64,000 nt of DNA from Polynucleobacter sp. MG-6-Vaara-E2 (GCF_018687695.1 NZ_CP061303.1:1815847-1879846), one strand, 5' to 3'. Numbered from the stretch's first letter, positions 34,626 to 43,176 are shown. Notes: generated by a model from the letters alone, not told the origin. Translations and numbers: made by a program.

Positions 34626-35989
34626 TGCTTGCCCTCCTGACCGATAGTCTTACGCGCCTGAGGATCTAGAACCGCAATAGTTAAACCCTCATCCACTAAA
34701 TATCTTTTGGTAACAGCTTGCACTTGCTCTGGAGTAATGGTTTGCATTTTCTCCAACATATAGTCTATGTCTTTCCAAGAGAATCCAGCCATCTCAGTAC
34801 TACCAATTTCCATTGCTTGGCCAAAAATAGAATCACGCTTATAAATTTGCTCTGAAAGAATGCGCACCTTGATGCGCTTTAGCTCAGACTCCAATACGCC
34901 TTTTTGCTTGATTTCATCAATCGCCTTACGAATACTAGCTTGCGCTTGTGCAACCGATTTACCTTTAGCCATAGTGGCGTTAATTTGGAATAACTCAGGT
35001 CCACGCGAGACCATGTCATAGCCAACGCCTACATCATTCACAACCTTCTCTTGCTTAACTAATGTGCGATTCAAGCGCGCATTGTCATAGCCATCAAGTA
35101 CGGCTGTCAGAAGCTCAAGCGCGTATGGCTCTGGATCATCTAGCTTGCCAGGCTCAAGACGGGGGACCTTCCAAGCCATGGCCAGTTGCGCACTATCAGC
35201 TGGTGCTTTTACCTGCACCTGTTTGATCCCTTTTTGCTGCGGCTCAATCTGTGGCTTACGTACTGGTAGCACTTGTGCGCTCACAGCACCATAGTATTTT
35301 TCTATTGTTGCCAATACTTGCTTTGCATCTACGTCACCAGCAATCACTATTGTTGCATTGTTTGGCTTATACCAACTGCGATACCACTCCCTAGCATCAG
35401 CAGCAGTCATGTTTTGTAAATCATTCATCCAGCCTACGACCGGATGACGATAGGGTGAACTCATGTAAGCAGTTGCCATGAGTGATTCATTGAGTAGGCT
35501 GCTAGGGCTATCTTCGGTGCGCAAACGGCGCTCCTCCATCACTACCTGAATTTCTTTGAGGAACTCAGCATCATCAAAATTCAAATTAGACATACGATCA
35601 GCTTCAAGCTTGATCACTTCATCTAACTTTGATTTCTCTACTTGTTGAAAATAGGCTGTGTAGTCACGAGAAGTGAATGCATTCTCGCGCCCACCTACCG
35701 CAGCCACTAAACGTGAAAACTCTCCAGCTTTCACTTTGTCAGTTCCCTTAAACATCATGTGCTCAAGGACATGTGCCACGCCTGTCTTACCATTGACCTC
35801 ATCCATTGAGCCTGCGCGGTACCAGACCATGTGAGCCACAGTTGGAGAGCGATGATCTTCCCGAATGATTAGTTTGAGTCCATTACTGAGCTGGAATTCA
35901 TGGGTATCGGATTGATCTTTAGCCGTCGCCCAAGACAATTGGATTAAGAGCAAAAATAAGAAGGTAATTCGGAGTAAATTGAAGCGCAT
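34622..35989 (-). CDS. M16 zinc metallopeptidase, catalytic subunit
   Basis: The 455-residue protein has a signal peptide (to about residue 23) and the inverted zinc motif HxxEH at 73-77 in GVAHVLEHMMFKGT, with a downstream glutamate near 150 (EEIQVVMEERR). This is a pitrilysin-family periplasmic peptidase; substrates are unknown. It is translated with the inactive partner gene (ATGA overlap) and is divergent from ftsY with a 63-base spacer containing an inverted repeat. The M16-M16/ftsY arrangement is common in betaproteobacteria. Confidence 0.93.
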   Translation of the reverse strand: MRFNLLRITFLFLLLIQLSWATAKDQSDTHEFQLSNGLKLIIREDHRSPTVAHMVWYRAGSMDEVNGKTGVAHVLEHMMFKGTDKVKAGEFSRLVAAVGGRENAFTSRDYTAYFQQVEKSKLDEVIKLEADRMSNLNFDDAEFLKEIQVVMEERRLRTEDSPSSLLNESLMATAYMSSPYRHPVVGWMNDLQNMTAADAREWYRSWYKPNNATIVIAGDVDAKQVLATIEKYYGAVSAQVLPVRKPQIEPQQKGIKQVQVKAPADSAQLAMAWKVPRLEPGKLDDPEPYALELLTAVLDGYDNARLNRTLVKQEKVVNDVGVGYDMVSRGPELFQINATMAKGKSVAQAQASIRKAIDEIKQKGVLESELKRIKVRILSEQIYKRDSIFGQAMEIGSTEMAGFSWKDIDYMLEKMQTITPEQVQAVTKRYLVDEGLTIAVLDPQARKTIGQEGKQ

Positions 35990-36012
35990 CTGCTAAATCA
36001 CCATATCCCAAG

Positions 36013-36043
36013 AATTTAATTGATAAGATGCAAGGATTAAATT
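36013..36043. repeat. Inverted repeat in the M16/ftsY divergent spacer
   Basis: AATTTAAT (36013-36020) and ATTAAATT (36036-36043) are exact reverse complements 15 bases apart, in the middle of a 63-base divergent promoter region. The sequence is very AT-rich, so chance is possible, but the position would suit a shared operator. Confidence 0.35.
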
Positions 36044-36052
36044 GTATCGATT

Positions 36053-36943
36053 ATGTTCGGCTTACGTAAAACCCTCGGATCCCTATTCAAATCTAGCGTG
36101 ATAGATGAAGCTTGGTTTGACACCTTAGAAGAATCACTGATTCAGAGTGATGTGGGATTACCCACGACTGAGCAATTAATCGACAAACTTCGTAAGGCTG
36201 CAAAATCTGAAAAGGCTTCCAGTACTGAAGAGTTACAGGCGCTTCTGATTAAAGAGGTTGGCTCGTTATTGCTGGCATTAGAACCATTCCCAAACCCACT
36301 ATTTACAAGCCACAAAGACACTATTCCTGAAGTTTGGTTGGTCGTTGGGGTCAATGGCGCAGGCAAAACAACCACGATTGGGAAGCTTTGCAGACTATAT
36401 CAATCCCAAGGTAAATCAGTGCTTCTCGCAGCGGGCGACACCTTTAGAGCAGCGGCACGCAATCAATTGCAAGAATGGGGCGAACGTAACCAAGTCGATG
36501 TCATCTCTCAAGAAGATGGCGATGCAGCGGCAGTAGCCCATGATGCAATTCACTCAGCCATTTCCCGTAAAAGCGATATTTTGATCATTGATACTGCAGG
36601 CCGTCTTGCTACCCAGGAACATCTGATGGAAGAACTCAAGAAAGTGAAACGCGTCATTGGTAAGGCGCTCCCTGGAGCTCCCCACCAGACTCTCTTGGTT
36701 TTGGATGGCAATACGGGCCAAAATGGATTAAGCCAAGTAAAGGCCTTTCATGCAGCCTTGGGCCTGACCGGAATTATCGTTACTAAACTTGATGGGACCG
36801 CTAAAGGCGGTGTTATCTGCGCCTTGGCTCATACCCTCAAAGATGACTCTAAACCAGCCATCCTAGCCCTAGGAAAAGGTGAGGGAATTGAAGATTTAGC
36901 CCCATTCACAGCCAGGCAATATTCTTCCGAATTATTCAATTAA
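36053..36943 (+). CDS. ftsY: FtsY, signal recognition particle receptor
   Basis: FtsY is the membrane-bound GTPase that receives Ffh-ribosome complexes for co-translational membrane insertion. The 296-residue protein has the N domain (1-90), the G1 loop GVNGAGKTTTIGKL (about 103-116), DTAGR, and TKLDGTAKGG near 245. It is a minimal form without the long acidic A domain of E. coli FtsY. It is not in an ftsYEX operon here; rpoH follows after a 90-base gap, but a CIRCE-bearing promoter suggests separate control of rpoH. Confidence 0.97.
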   Translation: MFGLRKTLGSLFKSSVIDEAWFDTLEESLIQSDVGLPTTEQLIDKLRKAAKSEKASSTEELQALLIKEVGSLLLALEPFPNPLFTSHKDTIPEVWLVVGVNGAGKTTTIGKLCRLYQSQGKSVLLAAGDTFRAAARNQLQEWGERNQVDVISQEDGDAAAVAHDAIHSAISRKSDILIIDTAGRLATQEHLMEELKKVKRVIGKALPGAPHQTLLVLDGNTGQNGLSQVKAFHAALGLTGIIVTKLDGTAKGGVICALAHTLKDDSKPAILALGKGEGIEDLAPFTARQYSSELFN

Positions 36944-36971
36944 TTCAATAAGTTACAAGATTAATAAAGCA

Positions 36972-36998
36972 TTAGCACTCTCTTGACAGGAGTGCTAA
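36972..36998 (+). promoter_or_regulatory. CIRCE element (HrcA operator) upstream of rpoH
   Basis: TTAGCACTC (36972-36980), nine bases, GAGTGCTAA (36990-36998) is a perfect match to the CIRCE consensus. The spacer contains TTGACA (36983-36988), a consensus -35 box, with weak -10 candidates around 37006-37012. The element ends 35 bases before the rpoH ATG. HrcA bound here would cover the -35 region. Sequence match is direct; repression of rpoH by HrcA is inferred from the known role of CIRCE. Confidence 0.93.
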
Positions 36999-37033
36999 AA
37001 TAGACCCTTATTAACACCTCATATTTATAAAAA

Positions 37034-37963
37034 ATGGTTCAAAAGAAATCTGACAAACCGAATTTGCAAAGGCTGCCTGTAGCGCAGGCTGCAGCGGCGT
37101 CCGCATTTCCAATGTTGCCATCCCTTGGGGTTGGCACACTTGATTCCTATATTGCGTACGTTAATCGCGTGCCCATGCTCAGTGCTGCAGAAGAGTTACA
37201 TCTAGCGCAGGAGTTTCGTCGCACTGAAAATGTTGAGGCTGCTAAAACTTTAGTGCTCTCACACTTGCGTCTAGTTGTTTCTGTTGCGCGCCAATATCTT
37301 GGTTATGGCATTCCACATGCCGATCTTATTCAAGAAGGCAACATTGGCTTAATGAAGGCAGTAAAACGTTATGACCCAAACAACGGTGCTCGTTTAGTGT
37401 CTTATGCGATCCATTGGATCAAAGCTGAAATCCATGAGTACATTCTCAAAAATTGGCGCTTGGTTAAAATGGCAACAACTAAAGCACAACGCAAATTGTT
37501 TTTTAACTTACGCAGCAATAAACCTACTTTGAGCGCGCTCACTCCGGGCGAAGTAGACGCCTTAGCTAAAGCCCTAGATGTAAAGGGCTCGGATGTTAAG
37601 GAAATGGAAATGCGCCTTGCGGGCGGTGACGTTGCGCTTGAAGGCGATGATGGTGACGAAGACGCTGCATATGCACCGATACAATGGCTTGCTGACAACA
37701 GTCAAGAGCCTACAGAGCGGATTGCCCTTGCGGAGTCTAATGCATTACAAGGCCCTAAATTAGATCAAGCATTAATGGCCTTAGATGAGCGTAGTCGCAA
37801 TATCGTGCAATCACGCTGGTTGGCCATGGATGCTGATGGCAATGGCACTAAAACTTTGCATGATCTTGCCGCTGAATATGGCATCTCTGCAGAACGTGTT
37901 CGCCAAATTGAAACTGCTGCACTCAAAAAAATGCGCGGCATGTTGCAATCTGAAGCAGCCTAA
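37034..37963 (+). CDS. rpoH: RNA polymerase sigma factor RpoH (sigma-32)
   Basis: RpoH directs heat-shock transcription. The 309-residue protein has sigma region 2 (HLRLVVSVARQYLGYG, DLIQEGNIGLMKAVKRYDP, SYAIHWIKAEI), the RpoH-specific box QRKLFFNLR (about residues 152-160) and region 4 (LHDLAAEYGISAERVRQIE). An N-terminal Ala-rich extension of about 30 residues precedes region 1.2. The ATG at 37034 has no Shine-Dalgarno sequence; the 20 bases upstream are AT-rich (TATTTATAAAAA). With the CIRCE element upstream, both transcription and translation may be specially regulated. It converges with the Sco gene. Confidence 0.97.
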   Translation: MVQKKSDKPNLQRLPVAQAAAASAFPMLPSLGVGTLDSYIAYVNRVPMLSAAEELHLAQEFRRTENVEAAKTLVLSHLRLVVSVARQYLGYGIPHADLIQEGNIGLMKAVKRYDPNNGARLVSYAIHWIKAEIHEYILKNWRLVKMATTKAQRKLFFNLRSNKPTLSALTPGEVDALAKALDVKGSDVKEMEMRLAGGDVALEGDDGDEDAAYAPIQWLADNSQEPTERIALAESNALQGPKLDQALMALDERSRNIVQSRWLAMDADGNGTKTLHDLAAEYGISAERVRQIETAALKKMRGMLQSEAA

Positions 37964-37993
37964 AAATTCATTCGCCGCTGCAGTTATATTTCT

Positions 37994-38584
37994 TTATTTT
38001 AGAAGCTCTTTCAAGTCATGCGCCAAGGTTTCTGGGCCTTGAGCATGCTTGATATACAGGCGCAGTCGCCCCTCAGGGTCAAAAGCATAACTACCTGCAG
38101 CGTGGTCCATGGTGTATGAGCTTGGGCTATTTCCCGGCACCTTCTTATAGTAAATCTTGAAGTCCTTGGTAACTTTTTCTAATGCTGCTTCATCTGCAGG
38201 ACGCAAACCTAGAAAACGTGCATCAAACGATGGAACATACTGTTTCAAGATTGCTGCAGTATCACGCTCAGGATCAACTGTTACAAATAACACCTGTACT
38301 TTATCTGACTGGGTGCCCAACAGCGTCATCGTCTGCTGCATCTCCGTCAAAGTAGTTGGGCAAACATCAGGGCACTGGGTGTACCCAAAGAACATCACAA
38401 CAACCTTACCCTTAAAGTCAGCAAGCGTTTTCACAGCGCCATCAGGATCTAGCAAACTAAAGTCTTTGCCGAAAGCTGTGCTACCTGTGATATCAATATT
38501 TTTAAATTCAGGCTTTGGACTACAAGCCCCCAACAACAAGATGCAGAGTGCAATACAAATATTTCGCAAAAAATGGATATTCAT
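37994..38584 (-). CDS. SCO1/SenC family copper chaperone for cytochrome oxidase
   Basis: Sco proteins deliver copper to, or reduce, the CuA site of cytochrome oxidase subunit II. The 196-residue lipoprotein has the lipobox LLGAC (Cys21) and a thioredoxin fold with the copper ligands C71 and C75 in CPDVCPTT and a later histidine in MDHAAGSY (about 160). It is the last gene of the minus-strand SURF1-ctaA-ctaB-sco run, one base after ctaB. Its function fits the oxidase cluster exactly. It converges with rpoH. Confidence 0.95.
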   Translation of the reverse strand: MNIHFLRNICIALCILLLGACSPKPEFKNIDITGSTAFGKDFSLLDPDGAVKTLADFKGKVVVMFFGYTQCPDVCPTTLTEMQQTMTLLGTQSDKVQVLFVTVDPERDTAAILKQYVPSFDARFLGLRPADEAALEKVTKDFKIYYKKVPGNSPSSYTMDHAAGSYAFDPEGRLRLYIKHAQGPETLAHDLKELLK

Positions 38585-38585
38585 C

Positions 38586-39479
38586 TCAAAGGAAGTAGTG
38601 ATCTATTAGCAATGCTGCAAAGAGCAAAGACAAATAGGTAATTGAAAAGCGAAAGGTCTTCTTAGCCAAAGCATCACTATAAGAAATAAACAGCGCAACC
38701 ACATAAGCCAAGAACATCAACCCTAGAATGATGGCTGAAATCAAATACACCATGCCACTCATTCCATAGATGTAAGGTAGTAAAGTCGCAGCAACCAAAA
38801 TCAAGGTATAAAGCACGATATTGAGCAATGTAAAACGCTCACCATGAGTCACTGGAAGCATTGGTAATCCCGACTGCACATAGTCATCGCGACGATATAA
38901 AGCCAGAGCCCAAAAATGTGGGGGCGTCCAAACAAAAATAATGAGTACCAAAAGCCAGGCTTCAGCCGAGAGGGTATTGGTTACTGCCGCCCAACCAAGT
39001 GCTGGAGGCATTGCGCCAGATAAACCGCCAATCACAATATTCTGTGGAGTAGCAGGCTTCAGCAGCCAGGTATAGATCACTGCGTAACCAACAAAAGTTG
39101 CCAACGTAAGCCACATCGTCAATGGGTTACAGAAATTCCACAGAATGATCATCCCCAGTGAACCCAGAATGATCGAGAAAACAATAATATGAAACGGCGT
39201 CACTTCACCAGTAGCTGAGGGGCGCCATGAGGTGCGCTTCATCTTGGCATCAACTGCCTGCTCAATTAAACAGTTCACTGCGAATGCAGCGCCTGCCAAT
39301 AACCATATCCCAATAATGCCGCCAAATAAAACTGGGTAAGGAACCATGCCTGGGGTTGCCAAGAACATACCAATTACTGCACAGAAGACCGCGAGTTGAG
39401 TCACCCTGGGTTTGGTTAAAACCCAGTATTGGCGCCAACGTGGCATTACTACTGCTTCGGATGTATTTGCTGCATTCAT
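38586..39479 (-). CDS. ctaB: CtaB (CyoE), protoheme IX farnesyltransferase
   Basis: CtaB farnesylates heme B to heme O, precursor of heme A for the aa3 oxidase. The protein has seven to nine membrane segments of the UbiA family and the first Asp-rich-type motif in NCLIEQAVDAKMKRTSWRP (about residue 65-80). I choose the ATG at 39479 (MNAANTSEAVVM), which overlaps the ctaA stop as ATGA; this gives 297 residues. The longer frame back to 39746 would add 89 residues that read through ctaA out of frame and is rejected. Confidence 0.95.
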   Translation of the reverse strand: MNAANTSEAVVMPRWRQYWVLTKPRVTQLAVFCAVIGMFLATPGMVPYPVLFGGIIGIWLLAGAAFAVNCLIEQAVDAKMKRTSWRPSATGEVTPFHIIVFSIILGSLGMIILWNFCNPLTMWLTLATFVGYAVIYTWLLKPATPQNIVIGGLSGAMPPALGWAAVTNTLSAEAWLLVLIIFVWTPPHFWALALYRRDDYVQSGLPMLPVTHGERFTLLNIVLYTLILVAATLLPYIYGMSGMVYLISAIILGLMFLAYVVALFISYSDALAKKTFRFSITYLSLLFAALLIDHYFL

Positions 39480-40579
39480 AATGACTTCCAAGAAGCCCAA
39501 TAACCCATTCTGACCAAACAGAATACCAAAGCAGCAGAACCAGCAGTATGGAGCAAAGCTGCTAGCAGGGGCCACTGAAATACCACGTTTGAAATACCAG
39601 TCAGAATCTGCAAAGCAAGTAATGTAAATAAGAGTTTGGCAAAGCGTTTGAGGCCGGGGGTTGCTGATGTAGATAGGTTCAAAGCTCGCCAGCCAAAGAA
39701 TGAAAATACGACCAATACCAACACTGCAAATAAACGATGCGTCCAATGAATGGTCTGAAGAGCAACTGGAGAAATAAAATCACCCTGAGCGTTTAGGCCT
39801 AACTGGCGCCACAAGGTAAAGCCCTCCGAGTAATTGGTTTTAGGCCATGCCGCACCTAGACAAGTCGGGAAATCTGGACAAGCTAATACAGCGTAATTAG
39901 TGCTAACCCAAGCACCCAAGAAGATCTGAATGCCAAGAGCTATAAAAGCGATCAACAACAAAGCAGCTGGTAATGGTTTGACACCTAGCGTACGTACTGC
40001 AGAAATTTTTTCTTCCCAAGCCTGTTGGGCATATGCGGTTAAGCAAGCGAATAGCACAAGAGCCAACATCAGATGAATCGTCACAATAATGGGCTGCAAC
40101 TTCAATGTGACAGTCCATGCACCAAATGCCCCTTGAAGGCAAACCAATATGAGCAAACCCATACTTCCAAATAGGGGGGCTTTGCCTAAGGTTTTCACTT
40201 TATTAAATGCCAAGGCCACTTGCACCAAAATCAGGGTGCCTACAGTCATCGCTAAATAACGGTGAATCATTTCGATCCAGGCTTTCATAACGGTTACAGG
40301 GCCGCTTGGCAAGGCGCTCTCAGCTTGCTGTATATCACTCAAGGCATGAAATGGATTGGATGTACCATAACAACCAGGCCAATCAGGACAGCCGAGACCA
40401 GAGTCAGTCAATCGAGTGAAGGCACCAAACACAATTAAGTCAAAGGTCATAAATACCAAGACCCAATTGAGTTTCTGAAAAAAACTATAGCCAGGCCTGG
40501 TCCAAAGATAAGCCAATGGTAGGCCTGCAAAGACAACTGCGATAGCGGCAAGCTCTAGGAATAAAACAATACTGGGCAT
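39476..40579 (-). CDS. ctaA: CtaA (COX15), heme A synthase
   Basis: Heme A synthase oxidises the C8 methyl of heme O to give heme A. The 367-residue protein has eight membrane segments and the conserved motifs FGAFTRLTDSGLGCPDWPGCYG (about 51-72), EMIHRYLAM, IHLMLALVL and IHWTHRLFA, which carry the heme-ligand histidines. Cysteine pairs (CPDWPGC, CPDFPTC) are present. Its ATG overlaps the upstream gene stop (TAATG), and its stop overlaps ctaB. Confidence 0.96.
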   Translation of the reverse strand: MPSIVLFLELAAIAVVFAGLPLAYLWTRPGYSFFQKLNWVLVFMTFDLIVFGAFTRLTDSGLGCPDWPGCYGTSNPFHALSDIQQAESALPSGPVTVMKAWIEMIHRYLAMTVGTLILVQVALAFNKVKTLGKAPLFGSMGLLILVCLQGAFGAWTVTLKLQPIIVTIHLMLALVLFACLTAYAQQAWEEKISAVRTLGVKPLPAALLLIAFIALGIQIFLGAWVSTNYAVLACPDFPTCLGAAWPKTNYSEGFTLWRQLGLNAQGDFISPVALQTIHWTHRLFAVLVLVVFSFFGWRALNLSTSATPGLKRFAKLLFTLLALQILTGISNVVFQWPLLAALLHTAGSAALVFCLVRMGYWASWKSL

Positions 40580-41235
40580 TACAATCTCTCACCCTTATGA
40601 TTTAACTTCAAGAGCTTTTCCAAATCCTTCTTCATGCTAGAAAATTCTTTTGGAGAGGTGGTAATCGGAAAGTACATCATCTTTGCCGGACTTGGATCAA
40701 TCAACTGAATCTCTTTTCCAGCGCCCTCTTTATTAAGCCAGGCATCAAACTCCGCACGAGACTTCGGATCCGCAGGTAATGACACCACCTTAAGCCCTGC
40801 CGTCTTCTCGTCATAAGCCTTTGCTAATTCAGGATCTACTGACTTGCCATCGGTGTTGACCCAAACGAGCTGAACGCGCCCGCTTTCTCTTCCCATCGCC
40901 ACTCTTGTTTGACGCATGAGAAATAGCGCTTCTACGCATTGCTTATCTTTCAACTGACATTCACTTGCAGGCCGCGCAACCAATAAAGTCCATTTACCTT
41001 CCAATGGCACATCAAGCCAAGCGCTATTGAATTCTTGGGCTGGATACACCAGGGTGCCGAAATTGGTTTTTCCACCCTCAGGCTTAATCACGTAGTACGC
41101 AAAATAGGATGCAATCACAGGACTTGCACATGCAAGTAATAGCAAGAGCATCTGAATGCGCCCTCGGCGAGTCCGAGCATTGATTGCCGATGAATCCATC
41201 TGAGAAGCCGGAATTAATAACTCTTGATCACTCAC
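40579..41235 (-). CDS. Membrane-anchored protein of the cytochrome oxidase assembly cluster (unknown function)
   Basis: The 218-residue protein has an N-terminal cytoplasmic stretch, one membrane segment (about residues 28-50, MLLLLLACASPVIASYFAYYVI) and an external domain. WTLLVARPASECQLKDKQCVEALFLMRQTRVAMG and the layout recall a thioredoxin/Sco-like fold, but there is no CxxC or CxxxC pair (the two Cys are five apart, CQLKDKQC). I do not recognise a named family; homologs sit between SURF1 and ctaA in betaproteobacteria. It starts with GTG at 41235, 2 bases after the SURF1 stop. A role in oxidase assembly is inferred from position only. Confidence 0.75.
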   Translation of the reverse strand: MSDQELLIPASQMDSSAINARTRRGRIQMLLLLLACASPVIASYFAYYVIKPEGGKTNFGTLVYPAQEFNSAWLDVPLEGKWTLLVARPASECQLKDKQCVEALFLMRQTRVAMGRESGRVQLVWVNTDGKSVDPELAKAYDEKTAGLKVVSLPADPKSRAEFDAWLNKEGAGKEIQLIDPSPAKMMYFPITTSPKEFSSMKKDLEKLLKLNHKGERL

Positions 41236-41237
41236 AC

Positions 41238-42029
41238 CTAAATCCTATTCCCCGTTCCCTGACGCCTATATTGACGCAGGCCAGTAATCAGCCAAAATAA
41301 AAATCCGCAAACTGCCAAGGCAAACCACTGAAATGCATAAGCATAATGGCGATCGACCCCACTTGTCAGGGGTGCCCACTCTCTCAATAGGCCGTCTTCC
41401 ATGCCAACCTTTTCTTCACGCAAAATAAATGGGGCTTGAGTCCAGCCACGTAGATCGCCTTCGGCCACTAAGTTAAAGTTTTGTTCAATTTTTGGCTTGT
41501 CAAGACTGGCCATAGGCCTGCCATCACCTAACTCATACACCTTGCCCGGATGAGCAAAGACGATTCCTTCAACATTGACAATCCCAGTGGGAGTTTTGAT
41601 TGGTGGCAAAGTTTCTCGATTTTCATTATTTCGCGGAGCCCAGCCCCGATTCACCCAAAGCACCTCATCGCGATCCGTTAAACGTAATGGCATCATTAGA
41701 TAAAAGCCAGACTGTGAAGAAGTGGTGCCAGCAGCCGGAATTGGTCTTGGGCGGTTATCCAACCAAATGGCAGCTTCTGGAATGTATTGGCCCCGAGCGA
41801 CCATGCGGCGCTCACTAGCCTCTTCAAGAGCCCAAGTTTTTGCATTAGCACTCAATATCGGCATCTGTTGTCTGGCCAATAAATTGGCTGCCAAAGCAAT
41901 TTTAGTATGAGCCCTAGTCAACTGCCAAAAACCTGCCCCACACCCAAGCGCAATGATCAGCAAGGCTGATACAGTAGCAACTATGCGCTTTGTCACAAGA
42001 CTGTGAAAGAGGCTATTTAAAGGTTTCAA
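41238..42029 (-). CDS. SURF1 family cytochrome oxidase assembly protein
   Basis: SURF1 proteins have two membrane segments, here about residues 16-33 and near the C-terminus (AYAFQWFALAVCGFLFWLITGLR), flanking a periplasmic domain, and help insert heme a into subunit I. Family motifs include GFWQLTRAHTKIALAANL and DEVLWVNRGWAPRN. The start is unclear: no ATG is near; TTG at 42029 gives 263 residues, GTG at 41993 gives 251 and fits family N-termini well. No clear ribosome site precedes either. It is only 15 bases from the divergent DUF2909 ATG. Confidence 0.92.
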   Translation of the reverse strand: MKPLNSLFHSLVTKRIVATVSALLIIALGCGAGFWQLTRAHTKIALAANLLARQQMPILSANAKTWALEEASERRMVARGQYIPEAAIWLDNRPRPIPAAGTTSSQSGFYLMMPLRLTDRDEVLWVNRGWAPRNNENRETLPPIKTPTGIVNVEGIVFAHPGKVYELGDGRPMASLDKPKIEQNFNLVAEGDLRGWTQAPFILREEKVGMEDGLLREWAPLTSGVDRHYAYAFQWFALAVCGFLFWLITGLRQYRRQGTGNRI

Positions 42030-42044
42030 GATAAGGATTTTGAG

Positions 42045-42257
42045 ATGAAGTGGATTATTCCGATTGTCCTACTAATGATCGTTGCTAGCTTGGGCTCAGC
42101 ACTTTATTACATGATGAAAGATAGGGGTAATAGCGCCAGAATGGTTCACTCCCTGATGCTACGCATTGGCTTATCGGTTGCACTATTCCTAGGCATTCTT
42201 CTAGCCCACTACTTTGGCTTTATTGAGGCAACTGGCATTAAGGTTGGAACACACTAA
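42045..42257 (+). CDS. Twin transmembrane protein (DUF2909)
   Basis: The 70-residue protein has two membrane helices (about residues 2-22 and 40-60) separated by a short polar loop MMKDRGNSARMVHS. This is the DUF2909 family, found beside cytochrome oxidase genes in betaproteobacteria and of unknown function. A ribosome site AAGGA precedes the ATG at 42045. It is the only plus-strand gene inside the oxidase cluster and splits it into two minus-strand units; a strong bidirectional terminator follows. Confidence 0.9.
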   Translation: MKWIIPIVLLMIVASLGSALYYMMKDRGNSARMVHSLMLRIGLSVALFLGILLAHYFGFIEATGIKVGTH

Positions 42258-42287
42258 AGAATACAAAACAGGCTGAGGCTATAAAAC

Positions 42288-42315
42288 AAATCGGGGCTTC
42301 AAGCCCCGATTTTTA
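42288..42315. terminator. Bidirectional terminator between DUF2909 gene and ctaE
   Basis: AAATCGGGGC and GCCCCGATTT form a stem around TTCAA, with A-rich sequence on one side and TTTT on the other. It can end both the plus-strand DUF2909 transcript and the minus-strand ctaC-ctaE operon. Confidence 0.92.
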
Positions 42316-42321
42316 TTCTAC

Positions 42322-43176
42322 TTACATCCAGTAAACAGCGATGTACAAACCAAGCCAAACAACATCAACAAAGTGCCAGTACCAAGCGGCACCCTCAAAG
42401 GCAAAGTGGTGTTTAGCTGTGAAGTCGCCACGAATCATGCGACGCAAAACAATCGCTAACATTGTGCCGCCAAGGAAGACGTGGAAGCCGTGGAAGCCAG
42501 TCAACATAAAGAAAGTTGAGCCATAGATACCTGAAGTCAATTTCAAGTTCAATGCATGGTAAGCATGGTAGTACTCATACATTTGAAAGCCTAAAAAGAT
42601 TGCTCCTAAACCAACCGTTGCAGCCAAGCCAATGATGGCCTTCTTCATGTGATTCTCAACTAATGCATGGTGAGCAATCGTAATCGTCACACCAGAGCTC
42701 AACAACAACAATGTGTTGATGGTTGGAACGGGCCAGGGACCCATGGTGGTGAATTTCTCAACCAAACCAGCAGGACCATCGTTAGGCCAAACCGCTTGGA
42801 AATCAGGCCATATGAGCTTGCTTTCAACATCACCCATCCAAGGCATCGCGATATTGCGAGCGTAGAACAAAGCCGCAAAGAATGCGCCGAAGAACATGAT
42901 CTCAGAGAAGATGAACCATGCCATTGACCAACGATAGGAGATGTCGACGTTAACGCCATTCTTACCAGCATTTGACTCTGCAATCGTGTCACCAAACCAG
43001 TTATAGAGCACGTAGAGAACAAATGCGACTCCAGTCAAGGTAAGCGGTCCACCCCAAGAGGCGTGGTTTACCCAGCCAGATATACCAAAGGCAAAACCAA
43101 TCAGGCCAAACGCAGCCATAGCTGGATGCCTAGATAGTCCAGGGACGAAATAGTGTGGGGTTGAATTGGATGACAT
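42322..43176 (-). CDS. ctaE: CtaE (CoxC), cytochrome c oxidase subunit III
   Basis: Subunit III of the aa3 oxidase binds lipid and stabilises the proton-uptake side. The 284-residue protein has seven membrane helices and family segments WSMAWFIFSEIMFFGAFF, LLLLSSGVTITIAHHAL, TGFHGFHVFLGG and GAAWYWHFVDVVWL (the last one near the C-terminus with the conserved histidine). I use the ATG at 43176 (MSSNSTPHYFV) with GAGAG upstream; the in-frame TTG at 43194 is less likely. It is the last gene of the ctaC operon, followed by a terminator. Confidence 0.97.
   Translation of the reverse strand: MSSNSTPHYFVPGLSRHPAMAAFGLIGFAFGISGWVNHASWGGPLTLTGVAFVLYVLYNWFGDTIAESNAGKNGVNVDISYRWSMAWFIFSEIMFFGAFFAALFYARNIAMPWMGDVESKLIWPDFQAVWPNDGPAGLVEKFTTMGPWPVPTINTLLLLSSGVTITIAHHALVENHMKKAIIGLAATVGLGAIFLGFQMYEYYHAYHALNLKLTSGIYGSTFFMLTGFHGFHVFLGGTMLAIVLRRMIRGDFTAKHHFAFEGAAWYWHFVDVVWLGLYIAVYWM

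Noticed and set aside
39480..39746. 89-residue N-terminal extension of ctaB
   Set aside because: It reads through ctaA in another frame, has no family resemblance, and the ATG at 39479 overlaps the ctaA stop as ATGA.
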